Origin: Streptomyces alboniger
GTDB lineage: Bacteria; Actinomycetota; Actinomycetes; Streptomycetales; Streptomycetaceae
Direction: 5' to 3'
Assembly (NCBI RefSeq): GCF_008704395.1
Contig: NZ_CP023695.1
Span: 7,812,001-7,876,000, forward strand
Length of the DNA: 64,000 bases
The translations under genes and the position numbers were made by a program. Under the pieces are notes generated by a model. The model did not search any database. It saw only the letters and a list, made by a program, of their open reading frames with translations, and was not told the origin of the DNA. This document shows, in pieces, positions 1 through 9,488 of the stretch (its first letter is position 1; every line of letters begins with the position of its first letter).

Positions 1-302
1 CGGACGCCGGACGGCGGCGACGCATCGGCAGTGCCTGCCTCGCTTGCCTCGCCAGCCTCAGGATACGGCCCTGCCTATCGGCGTCTCCGTGCACCCTGTC
101 GCTCCAGCAGAGCGACGAGATCAACATGTGCCTCATGAGCGCGCCGATGGTCTCCGGGTGATCGGCCGGACAGGTCGTAGCCCCCGTCATGAACCCTCGC
201 AGCCCCGAAGCGGGGCGAGCGCAAGGCGTCGCCCACCGGACTCACGCCCAGGCGTTCAGGTTCGCGCCAAATGACCCGTCGGTGTGGGAGAGCGAGGGTC
301 AG
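1..302. other. no supported gene at left edge
   Basis: I see no convincing gene here. The short open frame on the plus strand has no family resemblance and lies just past the 3' end of the minus-strand cytidylyltransferase gene. It may be trailing untranslated sequence or the edge of a neighbouring gene. Confidence 0.4.
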
Positions 303-1106
303 TCAGCGCAGGAGGAGAAGGACGGCCACGGCGAGGAGGAGTGAGTCGATGCGGTCGAGCAGGCCCCCGGAGCCGGCCAGCCAGTGAGCGGAGTCCTTCG
401 CCTGCGTTCCTCGCTTGACCATGGACTCCAGGAGGTCCCCGGCCGGGGCGCCGACCGCCACCGCGACCGCCATCGGCGGGCTCAGCGCGGACAGCGCGGT
501 GAGCACACCGAGGGCGGCCGCGGCTCCGGAGAGGGTTCCGCTCCACCGCTTGGCCGGGGAGAGCGGTGACAGCCGTGGCCCGCCCAGCCGTTGACCGGCG
601 AAGTACGCGACGATGTCGCCGACCGAGACAGCGATGAAGAGGACGAGCGCGGTCTCGCCGAGCGTTACCAGGGCGGCGAGCACGCTCAGCCAGACCAGGC
701 CGAGCAGACCGGCCATGAGCCGGCGCAGGCCGTGGGCGCAGTCACCGGCCAGCAGCGGGACCGCGGCGATGGCCAGCGCGCCGGCCGCCACCGCCCGCAC
801 CTCGTGACCCGGGGCCAGCCAGGAGGTCAGTACCGCGCCGGAGACGGCCGTGGCCAGTACCGCCCGGTCTACCCGGGACAGTCCCATCAGCCCGCCGAAC
901 TCCATCGCCGCGATCACCCCGACCACGAGCGCGAGGGCCGTCACCCCCGGACCGCCCCACCAGAACGCTCCGACGACCAGGGGTACTCCGACCGCCCAGC
1001 AGCACCAACGGACCAGCAGTTCGCGGCGCCCGGAAAGCGCCGCGGCCATCCCGCCGAATGCCAGGGCCCCGCCGAGGAAGGGCGCGAGGGAGGCGACGCC
1101 GATCAC
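303..1106 (-). CDS. cdsA: CdsA-like phosphatidate cytidylyltransferase
   Basis: Predicted 267-residue integral membrane enzyme of the family that makes CDP-diacylglycerol from phosphatidic acid and CTP. The protein is almost entirely hydrophobic helices. Near the C-terminus a clear CDP-diglyceride synthase signature is visible: the S-x-x-K-R-x4-K-D part (SMVKRGTQAKD) followed by GLLDRID. The normally conserved P-G-H-G-G inside the signature reads A-G-S-G-G, so the substrate may differ from phosphatidate. I chose the GTG start at 1106 because it overlaps the TGA of the upstream aminotransferase gene (GTGA, 4-nt overlap), which indicates translational coupling. Longer upstream reading in this frame is low-complexity Arg-rich sequence antisense to nothing useful and lies inside the upstream gene. 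A housekeeping cdsA normally sits next to frr/pyrH, so this is probably a paralogue with a specialised role. Confidence 0.85.
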   Translation of the reverse strand: MIGVASLAPFLGGALAFGGMAAALSGRRELLVRWCCWAVGVPLVVGAFWWGGPGVTALALVVGVIAAMEFGGLMGLSRVDRAVLATAVSGAVLTSWLAPGHEVRAVAAGALAIAAVPLLAGDCAHGLRRLMAGLLGLVWLSVLAALVTLGETALVLFIAVSVGDIVAYFAGQRLGGPRLSPLSPAKRWSGTLSGAAAALGVLTALSALSPPMAVAVAVGAPAGDLLESMVKRGTQAKDSAHWLAGSGGLLDRIDSLLLAVAVLLLLR

Positions 1107-2884
1107 CGGGCGTGACCGACGGCGACATCGCCCGGGGACACCGCGGACTGCCGCGAGAGCGACCCGGGTCGCAGCGCCTCCAGCGCGGTTCCGTACGCCG
1201 CCACGATGCGCGCGTTCTCTGCCACGTCCCTGACCGCGACGCGTACGGTACGCCCCTCGTACTGCGGCGAGAGAGGTGACAGGTCGCGTAGGTAGACGTC
1301 GTGCCGGCGGCACTCCCGCACCAGGCGGGCGGCGCTCGGTCCGCCGGTCGGCAGGGTGATGGTGAGGAAGTTCGCCACGCCCTCTTCGACCTCGGCCGTG
1401 TCGGACGCTCGGGCGAGGTCGGCGGCCAGTTGGCGGCGCAGGGTGTGGGTGCGCAGCCAGCAGGAGCGGTAGTGCACCGGGTCCCGCAGGGCGGCCACGG
1501 CGGCGAGTTGTGCGGGAAGGCTCACCGCCCAGGGTGGCGTCCACCGGCGCAACAGTGCCGCGGTGGCGGGTTCGGCCACCAGGAAGGCCGCCCGCACCCC
1601 GGACAGCGCGTACATCTTGGACAGCGAGGTGCAGACCACGACCCGCGGGTCCACCGCGGCCAGTGGGGCGAGCGACTCCGCCAGGTCCACGTAGCCGAGG
1701 TAGGCCTCATCGATCCACCAGCGGGTCCCGGCCGGGGCGGCCGCGATCAGGGTGCGCAGTTCGGCGGCGGAGGCGTGCCGTCCGGTCGGATTGTTCGGGT
1801 TGACCACGACCACCAGGTCATAACGGCCCGCCCCGACGGCAGAGGCCAGCCGCGCGAAGTCGATCCGCCACCCCTCCTCGCGGTGCAACCGGAAGCGGTC
1901 CACCCGACATCCGATCACCCGCTCGGTGACGTGGGCGTATTCGCCGTAGCCCGGGTCCAGCAGAAGCACCCTGCTCTGCGGGGTCAGCCACCGGCCGAAC
2001 GCCCTGAAGATCAGGTCCGACGAGCCGGCCCCGGCCACGAGCGTCTCCACCGGCAGTGCGCGGGCCTTCGCGACTTCCGACAGCAAGCCCTCGGCGCCGG
2101 TGGGAGGCGAGGTCCTGGCGGACCAGGCCGGGTCCTCCATGAGCGCCGCAGCCACCCCGGGAGCGGGCGGGAACCAGGCGTCCAGCACGTCCGCGGCGAT
2201 GACCTCATGACGCCGGTGCAAGGTGCGAAAGTCCGTTCCGATAGCGGTGAACGACGCGCCGCCATGTTCACACCCGTCCGGCCCGGGCGCCCATTCCATG
2301 TCCAACTGCCAGTCGACCTCGGAGCCGAACCGCTCCAGGACGCTGCGATACCGGGTGGCCGCCACCTGCGTCAGCTCGGCCACCTCGCCCCTCAGCACCT
2401 CGAAGGTCAACGCGCCGCTGCGGACGGCGCGTCCGAGGGGCCGTAGGCCGACCGCCAGGTACATGTCGAGCAGTTCGGTACGACCCATCGCCACCACCGT
2501 GCGGCCTCCCCGGGAGGAGACCCAGCGCAGGGCCGCGTACATCAGAAGTGGCGCCACCGCCGTACCACGCCAGCGTGGCTCCACGGTGAGGATACGTACT
2601 TCGAAGAGTCCCCCCTCACCCAACAACGGCAGCTCGTCGCGAGTCAGGTACTTGTCCAGGCCGTAGCGGCCCAGCCACGGCGGGGTCAGGCTGACGAAGC
2701 CGATGCGGACCGGCCCCCGGGCCGCGACGAGGTAGACGTTGTCGCCGTCCAATGCGTCGTACAACCGCTCTTCCGGCCGCGGCGTGTGCTGACCCAGCTC
2801 TTGGGCGTACACGCGGTGCCGCAACTCGTGGATCCAGTCGAGGTCCTCGGGCGTGGCGGCTCGTATGTGCAGGTCGCGACTCAT
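1103..2884 (-). CDS. GNAT acetyltransferase fused to HisC-like aminotransferase
   Basis: A 593-residue two-domain protein. Residues 1 to about 200 resemble a GNAT-type acyltransferase (beta-strand FEVRILTVEP followed by RWRGTAVAPLL, an acetyl-CoA loop-like segment). Residues from about 230 to 590 are a fold-type I PLP aminotransferase of the histidinol-phosphate aminotransferase group: AGAGSSDLIF, the VNPNNPTG motif at 361-368, the IDEAY Asp near 392, and the Schiff-base lysine in SLSKMYALSG (Lys423). HisC relatives also include the CobD-type threonine-phosphate decarboxylases, so transaminase versus decarboxylase chemistry cannot be settled by eye. Start ATG at 2884 was chosen where the GNAT homology begins (MSRDLHIRAATPED); an in-frame ATG at 2977 is an alternative. 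It is coupled to the CdsA-like gene, suggesting that an amino, N-acylated polar group is made for a lipid or a CDP-activated molecule (inference). Confidence 0.85.
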   Translation of the reverse strand: MSRDLHIRAATPEDLDWIHELRHRVYAQELGQHTPRPEERLYDALDGDNVYLVAARGPVRIGFVSLTPPWLGRYGLDKYLTRDELPLLGEGGLFEVRILTVEPRWRGTAVAPLLMYAALRWVSSRGGRTVVAMGRTELLDMYLAVGLRPLGRAVRSGALTFEVLRGEVAELTQVAATRYRSVLERFGSEVDWQLDMEWAPGPDGCEHGGASFTAIGTDFRTLHRRHEVIAADVLDAWFPPAPGVAAALMEDPAWSARTSPPTGAEGLLSEVAKARALPVETLVAGAGSSDLIFRAFGRWLTPQSRVLLLDPGYGEYAHVTERVIGCRVDRFRLHREEGWRIDFARLASAVGAGRYDLVVVVNPNNPTGRHASAAELRTLIAAAPAGTRWWIDEAYLGYVDLAESLAPLAAVDPRVVVCTSLSKMYALSGVRAAFLVAEPATAALLRRWTPPWAVSLPAQLAAVAALRDPVHYRSCWLRTHTLRRQLAADLARASDTAEVEEGVANFLTITLPTGGPSAARLVRECRRHDVYLRDLSPLSPQYEGRTVRVAVRDVAENARIVAAYGTALEALRPGSLSRQSAVSPGDVAVGHAR

Positions 2885-3094
2885 GCATGTCTCTTTCGGC
2901 AAAGGGGAGTTCCCTGGGGCTACGGAGGCCGACTGGCCCGGGCGCTCTGCCGTCTCCGTACTGGAGGTTCGCGCCATGAGCACATCTTTGGGGGTGCCGT
3001 GCGACCACACATGAGTACGCGTACGTGAGTATTCGCGTGGGAGGACTCCGTCAACCTCACCGTGTCTCCGGCCTCGTCCCGTCCCGGCCCCTTC

Positions 3095-3712
3095 TCACGT
3101 GTCGAGGCGGAGGTTGGTCAGCACGCGCCAGTTCTTGAGATGCGCGAACGTGTGCTCACACACCGCCCGTTCCGCGGCGATCAGCTGGTCGACCAGCTTC
3201 CTCGCGGCCGAGAGCTGCTTACCCTTGGGCTTCTTGAAACCTGTGATGACCGCCGGGTCGGCGTCCGGACCGCCGCCGTCGTCGAGGCCGACCAAGCCAA
3301 GGTCGGCGATCGCGGCCAGGCCCGCTGCGCGCAGCCGACCGACCAGGTCGTCTTGGCGGCAGGCGGTGATCACCGAGCCGCGTGCCGGGCGGGCGGTGGA
3401 GGTCCAGCAGCCGGCCCCGCACGTCGGTCAGGGTGATGACCAGCAGCCTGGCCCTCTGTGCTTCGCCGACCAGCGGCGTCTTGTGGGCAGGCCCGGTTGG
3501 CGTTCGGTGGGTATCAGCGAGCCGTCGAGGAGAACGACGCTGCCACCCTCCCGGGCGATTTTCGCCAGAGCCCGCTCCGGCCGCGGCGCCTTCGCGGCGA
3601 GCAGTTCGATCATCTCCTTCAGCCACCGGTCCACGGTTGTGCGGGAGACGTCGTTGCCGCCGGCCAGGTCGGCCAGGTGCTGGTCATGCCGTAGCGCGGC
3701 CAGCATGATCAC
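3095..3712 (-). pseudogene. IS5-type transposase remnant (frameshifted)
   Basis: The N-terminal piece (3428-3712) carries a helix-turn-helix (DVSRTTVDRWLKEM) and then a DDE-type start (VVLLDGSLIPTER). The C-terminal piece (3095-3373) contains the usual family ending (KPKGKQLSAARKLVDQL ... CEHTFAHLKNWRVLT). Between them the frame changes at least once, so no intact transposase can be read. The C-terminal 236 bp is repeated in inverted orientation at 5974-6209. Confidence 0.75.
3101..3336 (-). repeat. 236-bp inverted repeat, left arm
   Basis: Reverse complement of 5974-6209 with only a handful of mismatches. It consists of the 3' part of an IS5-type transposase. The two arms enclose the quinone oxidoreductase and IS accessory debris, so homologous recombination between them would invert a segment of about 2.6 kb. 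Confidence 0.9.
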
Positions 3713-3931
3713 CGCGATTCGCTCCTGTCGGCAGCTTCCGCCAGCGGGAGCGGATCCTCTTCAGGTGGGCGGTGAGCAGCCCGGTCAGCAAGCGCAGGGT
3801 CTGCGTGCGGCGACAGCGGCAGCCAGCACTGGTGGACAAGCTCGGTGTGGTCCCCGGCCGGTGTGTTGTTTGTAGGCATACTCCATCAACTCGCGCCGGG
3901 GGCCGCCTGGATACGGTTCATGGCAGGCAGA

Positions 3932-4400
3932 TCACGGCCGGATGCGGTAGGTGCCGTTCGGCAGCTTGTGCAGCCGGCCCCGCGCGGCCGGCTTCGACAG
4001 CTTTCCGCGAAGAGGCTCCAGCCGATCCGGCACCGAGGCGTCGATGCCCAGCTCGGCGCCGACCTCCTTGACCATCACCGGTCCGCCCGCGGCCTTAACG
4101 ATCTGCAAGATCCGCTGGTAGTCGCCCGGTAGCGCGGCCGCATACGCCGCCTCGCCGCGGTGCGGCACCTTCAACACCGAACGTCCCGCGACCTGCACCA
4201 GCCCGCGGCGTCCCGGCGTTCTGCTCGGCCACGGTGGCCTCGGGCTCCTGCCCGTACAGCCGCCGCAGCACCCGCTCCGCGACCACCAGCCCCTCACACT
4301 CGCCCTCCACCTCGGGAAGCTGCTCGGTCAGCTACTCCGCGAGCTGGCCCAGCTCGGACCGGCGGGCAGCGATCTTCTCCAGCGACTACGCGCCAGACTC
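3932..4400 (-). pseudogene. IS-associated winged-helix accessory protein remnant
   Basis: Two overlapping minus frames together read like the small protein often found behind streptomycete transposases: a coiled-coil start (RRSELGQLAE ... LVVAERVLRRLYG) and a winged-helix-like C-terminus (GDYQRILQIVKAAGGPVMVKE ... RLHKLPNGTYRIRP). The coiled-coil part contains a stop and the two parts are in different frames, so it is broken. A related protein lies behind the transposase at 9485-9885. Function of this family is unknown. Confidence 0.55.
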
Positions 4401-4541
4401 CCGCCCCCGACCAGCACGAGCACCCCACCCGCCACCCACGTCAGCACCGCTGACCAGCCCGGATTCCTTGGAGCGACAGCTGACACACCAACAACAGGCT
4501 GGCGCGCGACGAGCTCGCGTCGCCAAGCGCTGGAGCGATGG

Positions 4542-5513
4542 TCAGGGGATGAGCAGCACCTTCCCGGCGGTCTTGCGAGCCTGGAGGTCCTCGTGGGCCT
4601 GCCGTGCGTCGGTTAGCTGGTATGTGGCGCCGATGCGTACCTTGAGAGAGTCGTCGGCCATCGCCGCAAAGAGCTCGCCGATCCGCCACTCCAGCTCGGC
4701 GCGGGTCTGGACGTAGTCGTCGCTGTTCGGGCGGGTCAGGTACACCGAACCGGCCTTATTCAGCAGTTGCGGGTCGATCGGCGGCACTGGACCGCTCGAG
4801 GCGCCGAATAGCGCCAGCAGGCCTCGCTTGCGCAGGCTTGCCAGGCTTCCATCCACAGTGGACTTGCCGACCCCGTCGTAGACGACGTGAACGCCCTCAC
4901 CGTCGGTGAGCTTCCGGGTCGCATCGGCGAAATTCACTTGGTCGTAACGGATCACCTCGTCGGCCCCAGCCTCGCGGGCAAGCGCCTCCTTCTCGGCGGT
5001 CGACACCGTACCGATCACCCGTGCCCCCCGCGCCTTGGCCAACTGGATCAGCAGCAACCCAACACCCCCGGCCGCCGCGTGCACCAGGATCGTTTCACCC
5101 TCCTTGACGGGATAGGTCGATGTGACCAGGTAATGCGCGGTGATCCCCTGCAACGGCACAGCAGCGGCCATCTGGTCGGACACGCCGTCCGGTACGTGCA
5201 CCGACGAATCGGCTGGCACCAGCGCCCGCTGCGCGTAGCTGCCCGGCACGCCCTGCCAGGCCACCCGGTCCCCCTCGTCGAAACCGCGCACGTCCGAGCC
5301 CACCGCGACGACCGTCCCGGCGCCCTCCAGGCCAAGGATGTAAGGCAGCGGGACCGGGTAAAGCCCAGCCCGTTGGTAGGTGTCGATGTAGTTCACACCC
5401 GCAGCCGCCACGTCGACCAGGAGCTCGCCCGGCCCTGGCGCGCCGATCTCCACCTCCGCGACCTCGAGCACCTCCGGGCCTCCGGCCCGCCGAACCTGCA
5501 CTGCTGTGGGCAT
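4542..5513 (-). CDS. qor: NADPH:quinone oxidoreductase (zinc-independent MDR family)
   Basis: A 323-residue medium-chain dehydrogenase/reductase. It begins with the usual QOR N-terminus (MPTAVQVRRAGGPEVLEVAEV) and contains the substrate motif GVNYIDTYQRAGLYP. The nucleotide-binding segment is HAAAGGVGLLLIQLAKARGA, an AAxGGVG motif typical of NADPH-dependent quinone reductases. The zinc-ligand cysteines of true alcohol dehydrogenases are absent. The ATG at 5513 is preceded by GGAAG and matches the family N-terminus; the open frame continues upstream only through IS debris. The gene appears intact although transposase remnants lie on both sides. The likely role is NADPH-dependent one- or two-electron reduction of quinones in the cytoplasm. 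Confidence 0.9.
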   Translation of the reverse strand: MPTAVQVRRAGGPEVLEVAEVEIGAPGPGELLVDVAAAGVNYIDTYQRAGLYPVPLPYILGLEGAGTVVAVGSDVRGFDEGDRVAWQGVPGSYAQRALVPADSSVHVPDGVSDQMAAAVPLQGITAHYLVTSTYPVKEGETILVHAAAGGVGLLLIQLAKARGARVIGTVSTAEKEALAREAGADEVIRYDQVNFADATRKLTDGEGVHVVYDGVGKSTVDGSLASLRKRGLLALFGASSGPVPPIDPQLLNKAGSVYLTRPNSDDYVQTRAELEWRIGELFAAMADDSLKVRIGATYQLTDARQAHEDLQARKTAGKVLLIP

Positions 5514-5588
5514 GCGTCTTCCTGACTTCGGGTCACGTTCTCGGCCGCTACGACTGTAGCTGCCGAGAGGTTTTCCAGCTGGCCGGAG

Positions 5589-6383
5589 GTGGGTGTGGCA
5601 ATCGGGTGGGGTACGGGGCCCAAGCCGGCATGCCGTCGCGAGATCAAGGCACTCAACGGGCTTCAGGATCAGGGTGATTGTTCTCCGGACCGCTGCCCTT
5701 GTCGCCGCTACTGTCTCCACGTGCCTGTTGTGAACGACGGCGATTCTCGGCTCTGTCGAAGATCTTGTGATGCCAGGCTGCTGAACTGGGCGGCGCTCCC
5801 GGCCAGATGTCCGTCCTGCGCGATGCCGTCGTGGCGGGTGCACGGCCGTTACGTACGTCACCTCGCCGACGCACCCATCGGCGGCGCCCCGGTCTTCATC
5901 GAGGTCGTGGCGCGCAGGTTCGAGTGTCTCAATGCCGGTTGCCCCGCGGTGACGTTCGTGGAGCAGATCGAGGGGCTGCGCGCAGCGGGCCTGGCCGAGA
6001 TCGCCGACCTTGGCTTGGTCGGCCTCGACGACGGCGGCGGTCCGGACGCCGACCCGGCGGTCATCACAGGTTTCAAGAAGCCCAAGGGTAAGCAGCTCTC
6101 GGCCGCGAGGAAGCTGGTCGACCAGCTGATCGCCGCGGAACGGGCGGTGTGTGAGCACACGTTCGCGCATCTCAAGAACTGGCGCGTGCTGACCAGACTC
6201 CGCCTCGACGTGAAGTGGCCCACCTGGCCGGTCCGGGCGCTGATGATCCTCACCGAGGGGGTAGCCCATGAACTGGCCAGCGGCGGACTCCACCGCGGAA
6301 CGGGCGTGGAGGCGACGACCGGCGAGGTCTTTCAGTGGACGTTAAGTCCGTTTTGGGGTAGGGGCCTCATCCGGGCTGGGTGA
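5589..6383 (+). pseudogene. chimeric ISL3 N-terminus / IS5 C-terminus transposase ORF
   Basis: One open frame joins two unrelated transposase families. The first part (about 5720-5973) has the ISL3 zinc-finger region, with CPSC, RVHGRYVRHLADAPIGG and RRFECLNAGCPAVTFVEQIEGL-type residues. At the codons for EGL it switches to the IS5-type C-terminus (RAAGLAEIADLGLVGLDDGG ... HTFAHLKNWRVLT). Neither catalytic domain is complete, so the product should be inactive. The joint falls at 5974, exactly where the 236-bp inverted repeat begins, which points to an insertion or recombination breakpoint inside an ISL3 element. Frame was preserved across the joint, probably by chance. Confidence 0.75.
5974..6209 (+). 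repeat. 236-bp inverted repeat, right arm
   Basis: Partner of 3101-3336 (coordinates pair to a constant sum of 9310). The arms differ at only a few positions near their ends, so duplication or inversion was recent. Confidence 0.9.
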
Positions 6384-6480
6384 GGAAGCCTTGGCGGGTG
6401 AGGCGTCCGAGACGGCTGCGGGTGATGTTGACGGATGCCTCGTCGGTGGGCATGCCGAGGAGTTCGTGCAGTTCGCGGGC
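6334..6480 (-). repeat. IS right-end fragment, inverted copy of 9748-9893
   Basis: It begins with the terminal sequence AGTGGACGTTAAGTCCG, identical to the right terminal repeat of the IS at 8531-9892. It continues with a diverged copy of the 3' end of that element's accessory gene (the codons for ARELHELLGMPTDEASVN on the minus strand). It is a solo IS end left by decay of another copy. Confidence 0.8.
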
Positions 6481-6557
6481 GAGGGCCCTGGACGGTTCTC
6501 CGACGCTGTTGGTCAATTGTTGGGATCGTCAGGCCCCCGGCGAGAGGCGCGCAACTT

Positions 6558-8114
6558 TCAGCTGGGCATGTCCGGGGCCGCCGCCGTAACGAAGCTCTCG
6601 GCAGTGGTGCACGCCTTTTGTGAGTCCTTCGCTATGGAGTCCACGACGATCACACCGATTGAACCGAATGAGGTGGGCCACCAGATGGCGCAACTGCCGG
6701 GGTCCTCATTGGCGGCAGTTCCTATGTGTTCCATGGCACCGGACAGGCCCGGGATGGACACCGGCGACGCCGAACCCGCCCAGGCATCCACGGAGTCGGT
6801 GGCGAGGTACTGGAGCACGATGCCGTAGTCATGGCCTTTGTACACCGAGTGCCACGAGCACTGCCGCACCCCCGAATTGTCGGCCGCCGGGTCCGGCGTG
6901 CCCATGGAGAAGCGGGTGCGAACCGATGCGCTCAGGACGCTGCAGGGTTTGGGCAGGCTACTCAGCGGCACCGCCGTGGGGCTGGAAGGCGCCTGTGTCT
7001 CGGTGGGTGTGGTGGTTGTGGGTGCTTCGGTCGGCGTGGTGGTCGGCGTGGTTGCGGGTGTGGCTGTCGAGGTGGTGTTGTCGGGGCTCGTGGGCGGAGC
7101 CCCCTTGGCATCTGCGCGAGAGCCGTCGCCGAACACAGATCCGGCAAAGAGTGCGATCACGGTTGCCAGCGCCGCCGCCGTGAGGCCGCCGGCCCAGACG
7201 ATGCCGAGCCGACTTGCCCGTCGTACTGCCGACTGGTGCTCTGGCTGAACATCCGACCGGACCGTGGGCGTGCGTACGACGATCGCCTCGACGGTGCGCG
7301 TTCCCCGCAGGATGGCGAGGGCCTGCCCCGCGGTCGGCCGCCGCAGCGAATCCTTGTCGAGCAGTCGCGTGATGAGCGGCTCCAACGCCCCTGCTTGAGC
7401 CATCGGCGGGGGCGCTTCGTTGACGGTCGCGTAGAGCGAACCCATGGGGAGGTCGCGACGGAACGGGGACACGCCTTCCACGGACTGGTACAGCGTCACC
7501 CCTACGGAGAACAGATCGCTCGCGGCGTTGCCGTCCTGTCCCTGCGCCCGCTCCGGCGCGGTGTACTCGGCCGAACCCAAGAAGGTCCCCGTCGTGGTCA
7601 ACGCGGTGTCGGTCGAGCGGGTGGCGATACCGAAGTCCGCAAGGAGCACCCGCCCGTCGTCGGTGAGCATCACATTGGACGGCTTGACGTCGCGGTGCAC
7701 AATCCCGGCGGCGTGGGCCGCGTCGAGTGCGGAGAGCAGGCCGACAGCGATGGTCGCAACCTGCGCGGGTGGCAGGGACCGTTGGTCGTCGAGCCGTTGG
7801 GCCAGCGAGCACCCGACCACCAGCTCCATGAGGATCCACGGGGTCTCGTCCTCGATGATCACTCCGTGAACCGCGAGGATGTTGGGGTGCGCTTGGAGTT
7901 CCACGGCATGGCGGGCCTCCCGCTCAGCCCGCTCTAGCCACTTGGCACGCTCCGCCCCTGACGCAGCAGGCAGCAATATCTCCTTGAGTGCGACGTCGGC
8001 ATCCGACTCCTGGTCGTGGGCCCTCCAGACTGTCCCGAAGCCCCCCGAACCCAACGTTTCCACCAGACGGTAGCGCCCGGCGACGATCCGGCCCGGCCCG
8101 GCTCCCTGCGGCAT
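6558..8114 (-). CDS. PknB-type membrane serine/threonine protein kinase
   Basis: A 518-residue receptor-like kinase. Residues 10 to about 270 form a Hanks-type kinase: glycine loop GSGGFG (22-27), ATP lysine in VALKE (Lys44), catalytic HRDVKPSN (140-147), and DFG at 160-162. A single transmembrane helix lies at about 303-327. Then comes a Thr/Pro-rich linker and an extracellular domain of about 150 residues with three or four Cys, resembling the DUF3558-like domains found on actinobacterial surface proteins. No PASTA repeats are present, so it is not a cell-wall PknB orthologue. The ATG at 8114 is preceded by a GGGGGA ribosome site and starts just before the kinase domain. No cognate substrate or phosphatase gene is adjacent; signals sensed are unknown. 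Confidence 0.9.
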   Translation of the reverse strand: MPQGAGPGRIVAGRYRLVETLGSGGFGTVWRAHDQESDADVALKEILLPAASGAERAKWLERAEREARHAVELQAHPNILAVHGVIIEDETPWILMELVVGCSLAQRLDDQRSLPPAQVATIAVGLLSALDAAHAAGIVHRDVKPSNVMLTDDGRVLLADFGIATRSTDTALTTTGTFLGSAEYTAPERAQGQDGNAASDLFSVGVTLYQSVEGVSPFRRDLPMGSLYATVNEAPPPMAQAGALEPLITRLLDKDSLRRPTAGQALAILRGTRTVEAIVVRTPTVRSDVQPEHQSAVRRASRLGIVWAGGLTAAALATVIALFAGSVFGDGSRADAKGAPPTSPDNTTSTATPATTPTTTPTEAPTTTTPTETQAPSSPTAVPLSSLPKPCSVLSASVRTRFSMGTPDPAADNSGVRQCSWHSVYKGHDYGIVLQYLATDSVDAWAGSASPVSIPGLSGAMEHIGTAANEDPGSCAIWWPTSFGSIGVIVVDSIAKDSQKACTTAESFVTAAAPDMPS

Positions 8115-8530
8115 CGCGATCCCCCGATCCTGTGTCTCCCTACCCGTCACCAGGCGCGCCACCAGCTCATTGCCACGCGCTTCGCGCAGACCCCCGCTTC
8201 CGCAGTTGCCGATCCCCACACCGCTGCCTGGCGACATGGCCCTTGCGCTTCCGCTTACCGGCCTAACCGGCGGCCCCGGAAACCACATCAGGTTAGGCCC
8301 TCGGATCACTCGAGAATCTGGGTATGGAGCAAGTGACCGGAAGACGCTGCGAGCGGCGAGCGATTCAGGTTCTTGACGAAGCGCATCCGGGGTCGAACCC
8401 TCACGCGGCTGATCGGCACCGCAGGTCGCATGTGATCAGGGCAGGGCAACAGCCTGCATGGCCCATGGCAGCGGGTGATCGGTAGGCTGCGGTAATGAGG
8501 GCGGCCGCGTCGCACTCCTTGCGAACCTCA
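8115..8530. other. intergenic, no gene seen
   Basis: Upstream of the kinase and ending at the left end of the IS element. It should contain the kinase promoter. A GGTTCGACCCC-like string on the minus strand near 8392-8408 resembles a tRNA T-loop, but no cloverleaf can be built around it. Confidence 0.4.
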
Positions 8531-8623
8531 GTGGGCGTCAAGTCCGATCTTCCTCGGTTCGTGATCGCTCGATCGTGGTACTGATCGGCGCATCGGCCAT
8601 CTTCTGGGCATGTTCATGCTGAA

Positions 8624-9488
8624 GTGCGGGACGTGAAGAGAGAGCCGTACCTCAGCGACTTATCCGACGAGCAGGGGGCGTTGATCGAGCCGATGATCAC
8701 GGCCTGGAAGCAGGACCGGGTGGAACGGTCCGCGACCGGCGATCCCGGGGCCTGCGATCTGCTGAGAGATCGTGAACGCGATCTTCTACCAGAGCCGGAC
8801 GGGCTGCCAGTGGCGCTATCTGCCCCACGATCTGCCCGCCTGGTCGGCGGTGTTCTACTACTTCGGCCTGTGGCGCCAGGACAGCCTTGACCAGCGGATC
8901 CAGGAACTCCTGTGCTGTCAGGTGCGGGAGAGAGCGCGCCGATTAGAGGGCCCGTCCCTCGTGATCATCGATACCCAGTCCGTGCGTGCGGCCGCGGGTG
9001 TCCCGAAGACCACGACCGGGCTGGACGCGAACAAGAAGGTGTCGGGCCGTAAGCGGGGACTGGCCGTGGACGTTTTGGGGCTGGTCATCGGCGTCGTGGT
9101 GCTGGCCGCCTCCGCGCACGACAACGCCGCCGGCATCGCCCTGCTCGATCAGGCCGCTGAGCGGTGCGGCAACCGCCTGGAGAAGGCTCTGGTGGGCCAG
9201 GGCTTCAAGGACCAGGTCGTCATCCACGGCGCCCTGTTGGACATCGACGTCGAGGTCGTGCGCCGCAACCCCGACCACCAGGGCAAGGGTTTCGTCCCGC
9301 AGCCGAAGCGGTGGATCGTGGAGCAGGTCAACGGCACACTGCTGTTGCACCGCCGTCTGGCCCGGGAGTACGACCACCGGCCCGGCACCTCCGCCTCGCG
9401 GGTCTACTGGGCCTCCATCGCGAACATGACCCGCCGCCTCACCACACCGAGCCCGGCCTGGCGCGACACTCTCGAGTTCGCCGCGTGA
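8624..9488 (+). pseudogene. IS5-family transposase, frameshifted and missing catalytic Asp
   Basis: The N-terminal part (8624 to about 8760; LSDEQGALIEPMI) and the C-terminal part (8772-9488; IDTQSVRAAAGVPKTTTG, FVPQPKRWIVEQVNGTL) are in different frames. A single extra base near 8756-8762 explains the shift: codons for DLREIVNAIFYQ can be restored by its removal. The first Asp of the DDE triad (IDTQS) and the Glu (WIVEQ) are present. The second Asp, normally in a VDQGF motif, is replaced by Gly (VGQGF at about 9193-9207). The copy therefore looks dead for two independent reasons. Confidence 0.85.

Noticed and set aside
8392..8408. tRNA-like T-loop sequence on the minus strand
   Set aside because: Only the T-arm-like string is present; acceptor, D and anticodon arms cannot be paired around it.
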